A DNA stretch of 64,000 nt from Streptomyces cadmiisoli (GTDB lineage Bacteria > Actinomycetota > Actinomycetes > Streptomycetales > Streptomycetaceae), in contig NZ_CP030073.1 of the NCBI RefSeq assembly GCF_003261055.1, positions 4,712,001-4,776,000 on the forward strand, written 5' to 3'. Below the pieces are notes generated by a model. It was given only the letters and a program-made list of their open reading frames with translations. It was not told where the DNA came from and ran no database searches. Of this stretch, positions 46,852-54,688 are shown in pieces. The translations under genes and the position numbers were made by a program. The number at the start of each line of letters is the position of its first letter. The stretch's first letter is position 1.

Positions 46852-47520
46852 ATGGAGCAGCTTCATAAGCTCGTTGTCCGCTACGGCGATTGCAAACAGA
46901 AGCCCGTGCGCTTCCGTCCAGGAACGTGGCGCTCATGGCTGGAGCCGCACGAAGCGGCGCACGTACTCGATATCGGCGTTGGATGTGTGAACGGTCCGAG
47001 CGGTGACCGTCTCATCAGCCGGGGCGACCTGTCTCACCTCCGTGACCGTGTTGGCGACGATCCCAACAGCCTGCGTGACCTGTTCGTGGCCGTCATGATC
47101 TGGGGCTCGGGCACCACAAACGGACGAGGGCCGCGCCACACCGAAGCGGCCCTGTCAGACGCCCGCATGCCCACTGTCCTCCGCACCACATCCGAAGCGG
47201 TTCGAGAAGGCGACCTGAGCGGGGCCTACCGGCAGTTCGTCCTCAACGGTGTGGGGCGGTCCTTCTTCACCAAGTGGTTCGCGGCCGTTGATGACCGCGA
47301 CACCACTTGCGACCGGGCCTTGATTCTCGATGATCGGGTCTTCCGTTCACTGAACGCACTCGGGTGGTCCAGCTGGAAGGCGGCCGGCACTCGCCAATGG
47401 CCCACCCGATACGCCACCTACGTCAGCTCCATGCACGACTGGGCCTCGGCTCTGGGAGTCACGGCGGATTGGCTTGAATGGCTTCTCTTCCATCTGAACG
47501 GTCGCGTAGACGAGCTCTGA
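46852..47520 (+). CDS. 8-oxoguanine glycosylase (OGG)-fold protein, AICE cargo
   Basis: About 222 aa. It resembles the family named '8-oxoguanine DNA glycosylase OGG fold protein' in Streptomyces: DLSHLRDRVGDDPNSLRDLF, VAVMIWGSGTTNGRGPRHTE, QFVLNGVGRSFFTKWFAAVD and ALILDDRVFRSLNALGWSSW. The segment around NGVGRSFFTKWFA sits where a helix-hairpin-helix-like Lys occurs in OGG proteins. Catalysis is unproven. Starts at 46834, 46849 and 46852 are possible; GGGGAG favours the last. It may be a defence or DNA-repair cargo. Confidence 0.65.
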   Translation: MEQLHKLVVRYGDCKQKPVRFRPGTWRSWLEPHEAAHVLDIGVGCVNGPSGDRLISRGDLSHLRDRVGDDPNSLRDLFVAVMIWGSGTTNGRGPRHTEAALSDARMPTVLRTTSEAVREGDLSGAYRQFVLNGVGRSFFTKWFAAVDDRDTTCDRALILDDRVFRSLNALGWSSWKAAGTRQWPTRYATYVSSMHDWASALGVTADWLEWLLFHLNGRVDEL

Positions 47521-47870
47521 GCTTGGGAAGCTTGGGTCTTCTACGGGCGCTCGTTGGGCTGACCTGCGGCGGAGCGGCTGCAGCAGCTGACTGGCTCATG
47601 ACCCGGTCTTCACCATTCCCCGTGGTTCCCCGCACGACCTGGCACGGTTCTGGCACGACCTCTTCGTCCCGAAGCAACTTGGGCACGGGGCTGAACAGGG
47701 GGCAGTGTGCCGCTGACCTGCTTAGGTAGTTGGTGTTCGTCCGACGCCGTCCGGCGCTGTCTGCTGTGGTTGTCACGCAGTTAGACACTCAGCGGTGTTG
47801 TCCTGGCCTTCCGCAGACCTCGGCCCTCCTCTGCGGGATGGCCGAGGCTTCGTGCCGCTCATGCGGTGGA
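47521..47870. other. 350 bp without a supported gene
   Basis: Lies between convergent cargo genes. Short open frames occur on both strands but none has a ribosome site plus plausible codon use. No long inverted repeat is seen. Confidence 0.5.
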
Positions 47871-48134
47871 TCAACGATGCTGAACCCACCACGTGATGCC
47901 AGAGACGACAGTGGTGCCGAGTCCGGCAGCGATCCCTCCAAGGAGTCCGTGGCCGGCGGTGCGTCCCAGCGCGCGCACGTTGCGGCGCCGGGCTGACGAT
48001 GTCCACTGGGCACGGGCGTTCCGCAGCCAGAGCCCCATGCGGGTGGGCAGAGTCGACGGCTTCCGGGGCTGCCCCGTAGCCTTGAGGGTGTTACTGATGG
48101 CTCCTCCTGAAGGTCGAGCGATTGGTTGCTTCAT
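47871..48134 (-). CDS. small basic protein with C-terminal TM
   Basis: 87 aa. A basic N-terminus (MKQPIARPSGGAISNTLKAT) and an Arg-rich middle (WLRNARAQWTSSARRRNVRA) precede a Gly-rich hydrophobic helix (GHGLLGGIAAGLGTTVVSGI) and WWVQHR. GGGAG lies 8 nt before ATG. It probably follows the winged-helix gene in one transcript. Function unknown. Confidence 0.55.
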   Translation of the reverse strand: MKQPIARPSGGAISNTLKATGQPRKPSTLPTRMGLWLRNARAQWTSSARRRNVRALGRTAGHGLLGGIAAGLGTTVVSGITWWVQHR

Positions 48135-48216
48135 CTGGCGGCTCCCTGCGGGAACAGGGGGCCGCCGCCTTTTGGGCGGCGACCAGTGCCGTTTGTCCTC
48201 ACCTGGGTGATGTGGT

Positions 48217-49152
48217 TCAGCCTGCTTCGCCCTTGCGGACTAGGAACTCCACGGTCGAAAGCAGTGGCTCGTGTGGGGCCGAAATGGGTGCTGCCTGCCC
48301 GTCTTCCTCGGCCTTGGTCTCGTCAGCTGCGGAGCAGTCAGACGCTGTGGTGCGCTTGCTGACGTTCAGGTTGTAGGGAGCCTGGAAGGCATATTTGTCG
48401 GCGGTCGTCGTGAGGGTGGGCAGAGAAGTATCGATGTAGATGCCGTACCCAACCGTGGTAAGAACCCCCGACGTCAGCAGCTCCTCACGCCCTTTGCGGA
48501 TCGTCTTCGGCGATAGCCCGTACCAGTCCGCAAACACCTCGGGAATGTAGAACTGCGGATCGCGTCGGCTCATGCAGATGAGCAGCAGCGCCTTACCTGA
48601 CAGGGTCAGCTTCTTATGCAGTCCATCGATCCAGTACTGGAACGGCAGCCGGAAGTAGATGTCCTCTAAGGGGCCGTCGGCCAGGCCGATGGGTGGACGG
48701 TAGGAACCGCTCGTACCGTCTTCCATGAGCTTCGTAATCTTTGTGAACTTGCCGTTTTGGGATCTATTGATCAAACCGAGTTGCTCAAGCTGCAACCAGA
48801 GGCGTGAGACCATGACACTGGCTGAGGCGCCCGGCGCGTGGTGGCCCAGGCAGCGGGCCCAAAGCTCGGACCGCTCGGTCACGTCATACGGGGCTGCGGT
48901 GGTGACGGCTGCCATGAGCAGGTACAGGTCCAACGCCCGCTCGCGGCGGGCACGTACCAGTGCGCTCAGCGGACTAAGAGCCTTAGCGTCTCCACTGGCT
49001 CCCTCGACGACACGTTGCACGAGGGACCGGCGGATGGGTACCTCTCCCTTACGCCGCTTTGAGGAGCCCAGAAGCGCGGCGATGCTGTGCTCCTGGGAGA
49101 GGCCGCCATCCGGGAGGGGATCGTCGGCTGGTGGAAAAATGATCCGTGGCAT
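48217..49152 (-). CDS. winged-helix DNA-binding protein (AICE cargo)
   Basis: About 311 aa from ATG 49152 (preceded by GGGGC). A helical N-terminus is followed by two helix-turn-helix-like regions: MVSRLWLQLEQLGLINRSQN (about 115-140) and FADWYGLSPKTIRKGREELL with wing TSGVLTTVGYGIYID (about 205-245). The paired winged helices resemble plasmid replication or partition proteins, but no firm family match can be made. Ends in a charged tail. Codon bias is intermediate. Confidence 0.65.
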   Translation of the reverse strand: MPRIIFPPADDPLPDGGLSQEHSIAALLGSSKRRKGEVPIRRSLVQRVVEGASGDAKALSPLSALVRARRERALDLYLLMAAVTTAAPYDVTERSELWARCLGHHAPGASASVMVSRLWLQLEQLGLINRSQNGKFTKITKLMEDGTSGSYRPPIGLADGPLEDIYFRLPFQYWIDGLHKKLTLSGKALLLICMSRRDPQFYIPEVFADWYGLSPKTIRKGREELLTSGVLTTVGYGIYIDTSLPTLTTTADKYAFQAPYNLNVSKRTTASDCSAADETKAEEDGQAAPISAPHEPLLSTVEFLVRKGEAG

Positions 49153-49907
49153 AGCCCCAGCATGCACGCCAGTCCGTCGGCTTGAGGTGCCGTCACTGGA
49201 ACCTGTTCAACAGCCGGTTGCTCCTCTGAGCAGGCATTAGATATCCATGATAACTAGTAACAACTACCTAATACAGGAGAGGTGGGCGCGACGCCCGTCT
49301 CTGCAGATGGGACAGCCTCTAGAGAAAAAGATCTTTAACGTCATGACTCCATGATCTTTGCTGGTCCTAGGAAGATCCCTTGACTTTTCTTCCGGACGCC
49401 CGTTGCGCCGGTGTCCCGGCTCCGCAGGGTCTGAACGGGAGGACAGCGACCTGTCTTCTTGCCCTGGGTCTTGCCGGGGATCTTGGTGAGCTGGGTTTTT
49501 GCTGGTCAGGGGCGGTGGGACCGTGCGCCTGGTGGTCGTCGGTGGTCGTCATTGGCCGCTGTTGAGCGGCGTTGGACGGCCCAGGGACGGCCCAGCTCTG
49601 CCGCACTCGACTGACGGCCGACACCCTCGATGGGCCCCGTCTGAACTTCCGCCGACGACAGTCAGCCACGGCGGCGGGCGCGCCGACCGACCACGCGCGT
49701 GTATGCCTCGCTGCACCCCCACCGGCCTCAGCCACGCCATTGGGATTTTGCGTCGACCAGAGCAACGAGTGAAGGCTAGTCCGTGGAATACGGCCGTCTT
49801 CTAATCTGAATCTCTATATAGATCGCATTGTCGGCCAGGAGAAGGCTCGACGACTGGCCCTTAATAGCAGTGGGTCCGCAGTGCCATCGGGGGCGTATGT
49901 CCTTTTG
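49153..49907. other. long intergenic stretch of mixed composition
   Basis: 49180-49380 is AT-rich (TATCCATGATAACTAGTAAC) and likely holds the promoter of the minus-strand winged-helix gene. 49390-49760 is GC-rich with open frames on both strands but no ribosome site or recognisable protein. 49770-49907 is AT-rich again, downstream of the macro-domain gene. No gene is called. Confidence 0.5.
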
Positions 49908-50786
49908 TTATACAGACCTCAAGAAGGCTTGAACCTCATTCATGTCGATCTGATCGGCGTCCTTCGGGTGAATTACCACTGTCAGACTCCTGCTAATAAG
50001 GCCCTCCCGTGATTTCGCCACAAAAGACAAGAGTATCATTTTCAGGAGGCTCTCTCGCCCAAGGTTGTCGACGCGAGCAAGTTCGGATCCAACGATTGGC
50101 ATGGCTATGGAATTGGAGTGTCCATGAACGGCGATCACGGACCATGCACTCCTCAAACTTGCCCATAGGTCATCTACACTCGACCTGGCCACCAAGGCGT
50201 TACTCATCTTCGAGTAGGCCACACAGTAGTATCGCGTTGACCCCTTCGACAGGACTGCCACAGTTCCAATCGGATAGCGAACCAGTTTCCCTCTAGGCTT
50301 TTCGGGCCTGCTTTCGGTGGATAATTGGGACACTCCATAGAGTGAATCCTGAAGTGCCGAATCCAAAGCTTGGGAATCGCCGCCGTAAATTTTTTGAAGG
50401 AGCTGCCCTTGGACGCTCCTTGGTGAAATGATGCTCGCATCATCGCTGGAAGTGTCATAGGTATCGGTAAAGCCGACTACTAGATCAGCATCCTCGGAGA
50501 AAATGTCACCCACTTTCACCGTGACTGTAAAATTGGGATGCTTAAAATCATGCGAAACCCTGGTGCGAGGGGTAGACCGTGCGACGGCCCATGCGGCTGA
50601 GACCGCCACCGTACCCGTGATCGTCGAGTAACCCTGCAAGTAGCTCACAGGGTGAGCCGCGAGGATCAACTGTATACAGCCGGCGATTGCTGCGAATGAG
50701 ACCGAAAAGTGCGCCGTGAGCAGCCCCCACCCCCGGCGGGTGCGAAACAATTGAGAGAGGCCGCTGCGGGTGAGTTGAAGCTGCAT
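49908..50786 (-). CDS. thsA: Thoeris type II effector: two-TM plus macro domain (ThsA-like)
   Basis: 292 aa. Two N-terminal membrane helices (LLTAHFSVSFAAIAGCIQLI, about 22-44; YSTITGTVAVSAAWAVARS, about 53-72) are followed by a cytoplasmic macro domain at about 85-290: FTVTVKVGDIFSEDADLVVG, GFTDTYDTSSDDASIISPRS, VQGQLLQKIYGGDSQALDSA, MPIVGSELARVDNLGRESLL. This TM-macro (DUF6430-type) layout is that of type II Thoeris ThsA, which binds the TIR-made ADP-ribose-conjugate signal and is thought to attack the membrane. Directly downstream of the TIR gene (11-bp gap). GC content is clearly lower than flanking genes, indicating separate acquisition. Confidence 0.85.
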   Translation of the reverse strand: MQLQLTRSGLSQLFRTRRGWGLLTAHFSVSFAAIAGCIQLILAAHPVSYLQGYSTITGTVAVSAAWAVARSTPRTRVSHDFKHPNFTVTVKVGDIFSEDADLVVGFTDTYDTSSDDASIISPRSVQGQLLQKIYGGDSQALDSALQDSLYGVSQLSTESRPEKPRGKLVRYPIGTVAVLSKGSTRYYCVAYSKMSNALVARSSVDDLWASLRSAWSVIAVHGHSNSIAMPIVGSELARVDNLGRESLLKMILLSFVAKSREGLISRSLTVVIHPKDADQIDMNEVQAFLRSV

Positions 50787-50797
50787 ATTGCGACTCT

Positions 50798-51697
50798 CTA
50801 GAACGGCGGATAGGACAGCATTTCATTTTCGGATTCACAGATAATGTCGATTCCTGTATTGGCGCTGGCGGCAAGTGACTCCAAGTCGCGCGCTACGCCC
50901 TTTGCTCTGCTAAATCCTTCCGAGGTTACGCTTACATCGATAGCGTAACCTCGCCTGGATACATGCTTGATGTGTTCTTCGCCAATCAGCTTTCTGACTC
51001 GCGCGGCTGCCGTCGCTGCTCGCTTATTGCTCGACGGTCCATCTTCGTCGACAATGCGAACTTCCTGAGGCTCATTGATCGTGTAATGGACGGACTTCCT
51101 GTCTTTTCTTACGGCGTTTTCGAGTACGCTGATTCGAGAGTTCTGCTCTCGGACGAGCCCAACTAGTTCGTTAAGAATATCCTGCGTGTCCCGCTCCGGA
51201 ACATCACTTTGTGGGTGATTATCTCGAATTTCCGTTAGATCGCTTTCCAGGTCTTGCCAAAATCTGTCGAATGTTGTTCGCAGCATCTCCTGTTCTAGTG
51301 TGACTTCGCACTTCTCATTGATCGACTTGATCATCGCCCATACGTCTTCCTTATTTGAGCTGTCGGTTGCCTGAAATTGCGTGAGGGGGCCAGAAAGCTC
51401 CTTGATTTGCATATCAAGTAGAAATGGCGCCACGGAATTTTCGCCAAGTTCTCGCGAAAGGGCTCCGGATTCGAAGTTGATCCACGATGCCCCTTGGTTT
51501 TCACGGGTAACGCAGATTACTCCGAAATTGCATTCTTGCAGCTGGTTGGCGATTTTATTGAGCCCCCTCTCTCCTTTAGAAATATCTTGAGAAGATGTAA
51601 ACGGGATGATGGCTTGGTTCATGAAGGGCAACCATTTCCTCAGCGCTTCCGCGCACCTTTGTGATGCTGGACCAGACCAACTGATGAAAACCTTCAT
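50798..51697 (-). CDS. thsB: Thoeris TIR-domain sensor (ThsB-like) with C-terminal extension
   Basis: 299 aa. TIR domain at about 1-150: MKVFISWSGPASQRCAEALR, FTSSQDISKGERGLNKIANQ, FGVICVTRENQGASWINFES. Glu76 in NFESGALSREL sits at the catalytic NADase position. A coiled coil follows (about 173-197, LVGLVREQNSRISVLENAV), then an unrecognised C-terminal domain (about 205-299: VHYTINEPQEVRIVDEDGPS, RRGYAIDVSVTSEGFSRAKG, ASANTGIDIICESENEMLS). Known ThsB proteins are mostly a single TIR domain of about 200 aa, so the extension is notable. AGGAGG lies 10 nt before ATG. Low GC like its partner. Confidence 0.87.
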   Translation of the reverse strand: MKVFISWSGPASQRCAEALRKWLPFMNQAIIPFTSSQDISKGERGLNKIANQLQECNFGVICVTRENQGASWINFESGALSRELGENSVAPFLLDMQIKELSGPLTQFQATDSSNKEDVWAMIKSINEKCEVTLEQEMLRTTFDRFWQDLESDLTEIRDNHPQSDVPERDTQDILNELVGLVREQNSRISVLENAVRKDRKSVHYTINEPQEVRIVDEDGPSSNKRAATAAARVRKLIGEEHIKHVSRRGYAIDVSVTSEGFSRAKGVARDLESLAASANTGIDIICESENEMLSYPPF

Positions 51698-51857
51698 ACG
51701 AGTTCAGACCTCCTGAAGTAGCCGATCAGTGGAATCATGCCGTATTGGCACGTGTGTTGTCCGGTGTCTCTTGAAGCTCCATTGCTCTCAGACGGTTGGT
51801 CGCGGGAGCGCGGCACGGGCCCCGGCCGGGTTGGAGCGGGACGGAGGCAGGAGCGCA

Positions 51858-51878
51858 GGCCCGGCCGGGGGCCGGGCC
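51858..51878 (-). terminator. GC hairpin after the minus-strand regulatory pair
   Basis: GGCCCGGCC, a GGG loop and GGCCGGGCC. It lies 52 bp beyond the stop of the gene at 51930-52379 and probably separates it from the Thoeris module. Confidence 0.65.
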
Positions 51879-51929
51879 GCGTGCGGGGAGCGGAGCGAGC
51901 CGCCTTGAACCAGTAGAGAAAGTTGTAAC

Positions 51930-52379
51930 TCAGTCCGGCAGGTGGGCTGTTCCGCCTCGGTGGATGGCTGGCGTTGTCGTCCGGAGTGGCCGCTCGGACC
52001 GGTGGTCAAGTGCTCCGGGCTTGAAGGCGTATGCGCATGCTGGGAGCTCGACACCTTGGCGCTGGTGCAAGGGTAGGAAGACCACTGGGCGGATCGTCCA
52101 TGTGACGCGGATGCGGTCCTGAGTGATGGACACGGTGCAGGGCTCGGACCGCAGGAGGGCCCGGCGCGTCTCGATGCGGCCTTCGTACAGCCAGTCCCAG
52201 GCCTCGTCGCAGGCTTCGGAATCCAGTGCGGGTGTGATCGTACGTAGTGTGACGGCAACCCATCTGTCTGCCTGCGCTGCGAAGTACGCGTCGATTGATG
52301 CCAGCAGCGCCGGCCGCCGCTCCTCGTCCAGGTTCTCGGTCCAGCACTCGCACCAGTAGCCCCGCCGAGGCTTGTCCAT
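51930..52379 (-). CDS. conserved hypothetical coupled to ATPase-like gene
   Basis: 149 aa. It contains GYWCECWTENLDEERRPALL, ASIDAYFAAQADRWVAVTLR and ACDEAWDWLYEGRIETRRAL, ending in an Arg/Thr-rich tail. No family is recognised. ATG overlaps the stop of the upstream RsbW-like gene (ATGA), so the two are co-translated and probably act together. Confidence 0.65.
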   Translation of the reverse strand: MDKPRRGYWCECWTENLDEERRPALLASIDAYFAAQADRWVAVTLRTITPALDSEACDEAWDWLYEGRIETRRALLRSEPCTVSITQDRIRVTWTIRPVVFLPLHQRQGVELPACAYAFKPGALDHRSERPLRTTTPAIHRGGTAHLPD

Positions 52380-52807
52380 CACCACGGGTGGCCTCCGGGG
52401 AGCGTGCGGGCGAAGAGTTCCGCGGTGACGGTGTGGCCCCCGTCGGTTTCGTGGACCACGATTCGGTGCGCGATGACGCTGACCATGCCCAGACCTCGAC
52501 CGTGCTCGGCCTCCTGGTCCTGTTGCCCGACTTTCGGGGCCATGCCGGTGCCGCCGTCGTCCGTGACCGAAAGGGCGATCACCCGCGGGGATACCGCGAG
52601 TGCAAGGTGGAAGCTGCCGGACTCTCGGCCGCTGGCCGTGTGGAGGATCGCGTTCGCGCTCAGCTCGCTCACGATCAGTTCGGCGTCCTCGGCTAACGGC
52701 GAGTCGCGCAGGATGTCTCGGGTCCATCGGCGGGCTCGGCTGACCTCTTCCGGAAATCCTGGGCAAGTGAGGCCCCAGACCCGCGTACTACTCGTATACT
52801 CGTGCAT
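52379..52807 (-). CDS. RsbW-like ATP-binding protein
   Basis: 142 aa of the histidine-kinase-like ATPase fold: FPEEVSRARRWTRDILRDSP, AELIVSELSANAILHTASG (N box), ALSVTDDGGTGMAP (G1 box) and GRGLGMVSVIAHRIVVHETD (G2 box). Such single-domain proteins act as anti-sigma kinases or related regulators in Streptomyces. ATG 52807 follows GAAGGAA and is preferred over an upstream start. A KorSA-type operator-like sequence lies across its start, which suggests control by the element's GntR regulator. Confidence 0.85.
   Translation of the reverse strand: MHEYTSSTRVWGLTCPGFPEEVSRARRWTRDILRDSPLAEDAELIVSELSANAILHTASGRESGSFHLALAVSPRVIALSVTDDGGTGMAPKVGQQDQEAEHGRGLGMVSVIAHRIVVHETDGGHTVTAELFARTLPGGHPW
52790..52803. 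promoter_or_regulatory. KorSA-like operator motif at ATPase gene start
   Basis: ACTCGTATACTCGT shares the ACTCGTAT half of the palindrome at 54225-54240. It lies just inside the ATPase-like coding start. Confidence 0.45.
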
Positions 52808-52853
52808 ACAAGTTCCTTCATGCTGGTAGGCCGCCATGTGCAGCGGGTTCGGA

Positions 52854-53285
52854 CTAGACGAGTTTCACGCCGTCGTGGGCGCGGACGGCCGGCGGAGACA
52901 CCGCGTCCAAAGCGTCGATGACGCGGATCGCGTAGGCCTCGTCGGCGAGTTCGGAGACTTCTTCACGGGTGGCCCAGCGCAGTGCGCGGGTCTCGTCGCC
53001 GGTGGTGGGAACGCCGTCGGCGGCCTCGCACCGGAAGACGAGCGAGACGATCAGACCCGTCATGTTCTTGTAGACGCCGGTGAGGGTCGCGGGAAGCGCG
53101 ATCTTGACGCCGGTCTCTTCGAGGACTTCGCGCTGAAGGGCCTCGGGGATGGTCTCCTCGCGTTCGAGGATGCCGCCCGGCGGTTCCCAGTGACCGTTAT
53201 CGCGGCGCTGGATGAGGAGGGCCCGGCCCTGGTCGTCGACGACGACCCCGGCCACGCTCACGGAGTGCGGGCGGTCTGTGCTCAC
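52854..53285 (-). CDS. NUDIX hydrolase, Pif-like
   Basis: About 143 aa from GTG 53285 (AGGAAC before it). The NUDIX box is GGILEREETIPEALQREVLE followed by ETG, fitting GX5EX7REUXEEXG. SVSVAGVVVDDQGRALLIQR opens the fold. In pSAM2 the NUDIX protein Pif blocks transfer into cells that already carry the element. Position next to the GntR regulator in an AICE supports that role here, but nucleotide substrate and function are inferred. Confidence 0.85.
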   Translation of the reverse strand: MSTDRPHSVSVAGVVVDDQGRALLIQRRDNGHWEPPGGILEREETIPEALQREVLEETGVKIALPATLTGVYKNMTGLIVSLVFRCEAADGVPTTGDETRALRWATREEVSELADEAYAIRVIDALDAVSPPAVRAHDGVKLV

Positions 53286-53340
53286 GTTCCTCGGCCCTCT
53301 CGGATGGCTAGGCTCTCCACCGTAGCAACAACACTCGACC

Positions 53341-53354
53341 ACTCGTCTAGATAC
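53341..53354. promoter_or_regulatory. KorSA-like operator between divergent NUDIX and GntR genes
   Basis: ACTCGTCTAGATAC contains ACTCGTCTA, the reverse complement of the TAGACGAGT core found at three other sites in the element. It lies 18 bp before the GntR start, consistent with autoregulation. Confidence 0.55.
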
Positions 53355-53371
53355 CTAAAGGAGTACACCTC

Positions 53372-54163
53372 GTGAGCCCTTCACTTCCTTCGGGCCTCCT
53401 CGGTGCTCTCGACCCCACGAGCGATCGTGCGGTCTTCCGGCAGATCGCCGACCAGCTGCGTGAAGCCATCGACCGTGGGCGGTTCCGCGAGGGTGAAAAG
53501 CTGCCCTCGGAGGCTGAGCTTGTCGAGCATTACGGGGTTTCGCGGATGACCGTCCGCAACTCCTTCTCCGTTCTCACCGGCGAGGGCCTGGTGCACGCCG
53601 AGCACGGCAAGGGCGTCTTCGTCCGGCCGCGTCCGCCCGTGCGGCGACTCGCTTCCGACCGGTTCGCCCGGCGCCACCGCGAGCAGGGGAAGTCCGCATT
53701 CATCGTGGAAGCGGACGCGGCCGGCAGTCACCCCCAGGTCGACAGTCTGGAAGTGAAGGAAGAAAAGGCCAGTCAGGACGTCTCCACCCGGCTCGGCTCC
53801 GTGCGGCGAGTGCTTGCCCGGCGCCGCCGGTACCTCCTCGACGGGCGCCCGGTCGAGTTCGCGACCTCCTATCTGCCGCTCGACATCGCGCGCGGTACTC
53901 AGATCGCCGAACCCAATCCCGGTCCTGGCGGCATTTACGCCCGTCTCGAAGAGTTGGGACACCGCCTCGACCACTTCGAGGAGGAGATCCGGGCCCGGAT
54001 GCCCTCGCCCGCCGAAGTGAAGACGCTTCATCTGGCGGCCGGCGTACCCGTCATCCATCTGATCCGCACGGCCTTCGACACTGAGGGGCGGGCCGTGGAG
54101 GTCTGCGACACGGTCATGGCGGCGGACGCGTACGTCCTGTCGTACCAGCTCCCCGCCACGTGA
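53372..54163 (+). CDS. GntR/HutC-family regulator, KorSA-like
   Basis: 263 aa. An N-terminal GntR winged helix (FRQIADQLREAIDRGRFREG, EKLPSEAELVEHYGVSRMTV) and a HutC/UTRA ligand-binding domain (about 95-255: LARRRRYLLDGRPVEFATSY, EEIRARMPSPAEVKTLHLAA, GVPVIHLIRTAFDTEGRAVE). In pSAM2, KorSA of this family represses the replication and transfer genes. GTG start with AAGGAG. TAGACGAGT sites near its own promoter and before later transfer genes support the same role. Confidence 0.9.
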   Translation: MSPSLPSGLLGALDPTSDRAVFRQIADQLREAIDRGRFREGEKLPSEAELVEHYGVSRMTVRNSFSVLTGEGLVHAEHGKGVFVRPRPPVRRLASDRFARRHREQGKSAFIVEADAAGSHPQVDSLEVKEEKASQDVSTRLGSVRRVLARRRRYLLDGRPVEFATSYLPLDIARGTQIAEPNPGPGGIYARLEELGHRLDHFEEEIRARMPSPAEVKTLHLAAGVPVIHLIRTAFDTEGRAVEVCDTVMAADAYVLSYQLPAT

Positions 54164-54224
54164 GCGGGTGATGGGCGGTGGTGCGCGGGGACGTTTCTCC
54201 GAACTCGTACACCCCAACAGGCAT

Positions 54225-54240
54225 ACTCGTATAGACGAGT
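54225..54240. promoter_or_regulatory. KorSA-like palindromic operator
   Basis: ACTCGTATAGACGAGT is a near-perfect 16-bp palindrome about 92 bp before the TTG start of the first transfer-operon gene. It is the best copy in the element. Confidence 0.65.
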
Positions 54241-54301
54241 GGGCAAGTTGTGTGGCAGGGTGGTCCGTAGGTCCGGGAGATCGGGCTCGCAGGCTGCTAC
54301 A

Positions 54302-54316
54302 TGTATAGACGAGTAG
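54302..54316. promoter_or_regulatory. second operator copy before transfer operon
   Basis: TGTATAGACGAGTAG, 16 bp before the TTG start. Together with 54225-54240 it would allow cooperative repression. Confidence 0.55.
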
Positions 54317-54331
54317 ATGGGAGAGTGTGCC

Positions 54332-54688
54332 TTGCGCACCATCCGTGTTGAGACCTCCGCCGCGACGATCCTGCTGACAGAAGCCCCGGAACCGAAGGTC
54401 CGTGACCGGCAGACGGGCGAGATCGCCAAGGACGCCGTCAGCGGTGAGGCGCTGATGACCGTCGGCGTCGTGTACATCGAGGACGGGGAGTCCTCTCTGA
54501 TCAAGGTCACCGTCCCGGAAAGCGGTGTCGCCGACGGGTTGATCCTCGGCTCGCCCGTCTCACTGCCAGGGCTGGTCGCCCGGCCGTGGGAGTCGGTTTT
54601 CAACGGGCAGCAGCGTCATGGCATCGCCTACCGCGCCGCCGCTGTCACCCCGGCCGCCTTCCCGGCCGCCATGGGGGCCACGGCCTGA
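54332..54688 (+). CDS. conserved AICE protein before the translocase
   Basis: About 118 aa. TTG 54332 is chosen because GGGAGAG lies 6 nt before it; ATG 54317 is an alternative. The sequence RTIRVETSAATILLTEAPEP, VRDRQTGEIAKDAVSGEALM and VPESGVADGLILGSPVSLPG looks like a compact beta-rich protein that recurs beside tra genes of Streptomyces elements. It overlaps the translocase start by one base (TGATG). Function unknown; possibly single-strand DNA or replication related. Confidence 0.75.
   Translation: MRTIRVETSAATILLTEAPEPKVRDRQTGEIAKDAVSGEALMTVGVVYIEDGESSLIKVTVPESGVADGLILGSPVSLPGLVARPWESVFNGQQRHGIAYRAAAVTPAAFPAAMGATA

Noticed and set aside
47478..47729. 83-aa plus-strand frame after the OGG-fold gene
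   Set aside because: Overlaps the end of the OGG-fold gene in another phase and lacks a ribosome site.
49367..49765. 132-aa minus-strand open frame upstream of the winged-helix gene
   Set aside because: Low-complexity Arg/Pro/Ala translation, no ribosome site and no family resemblance.
49908..51697. CBASS or Pycsar signalling pair
   Set aside because: No nucleotidyltransferase or cyclase is present; the TIR plus TM-macro pair fits Thoeris.
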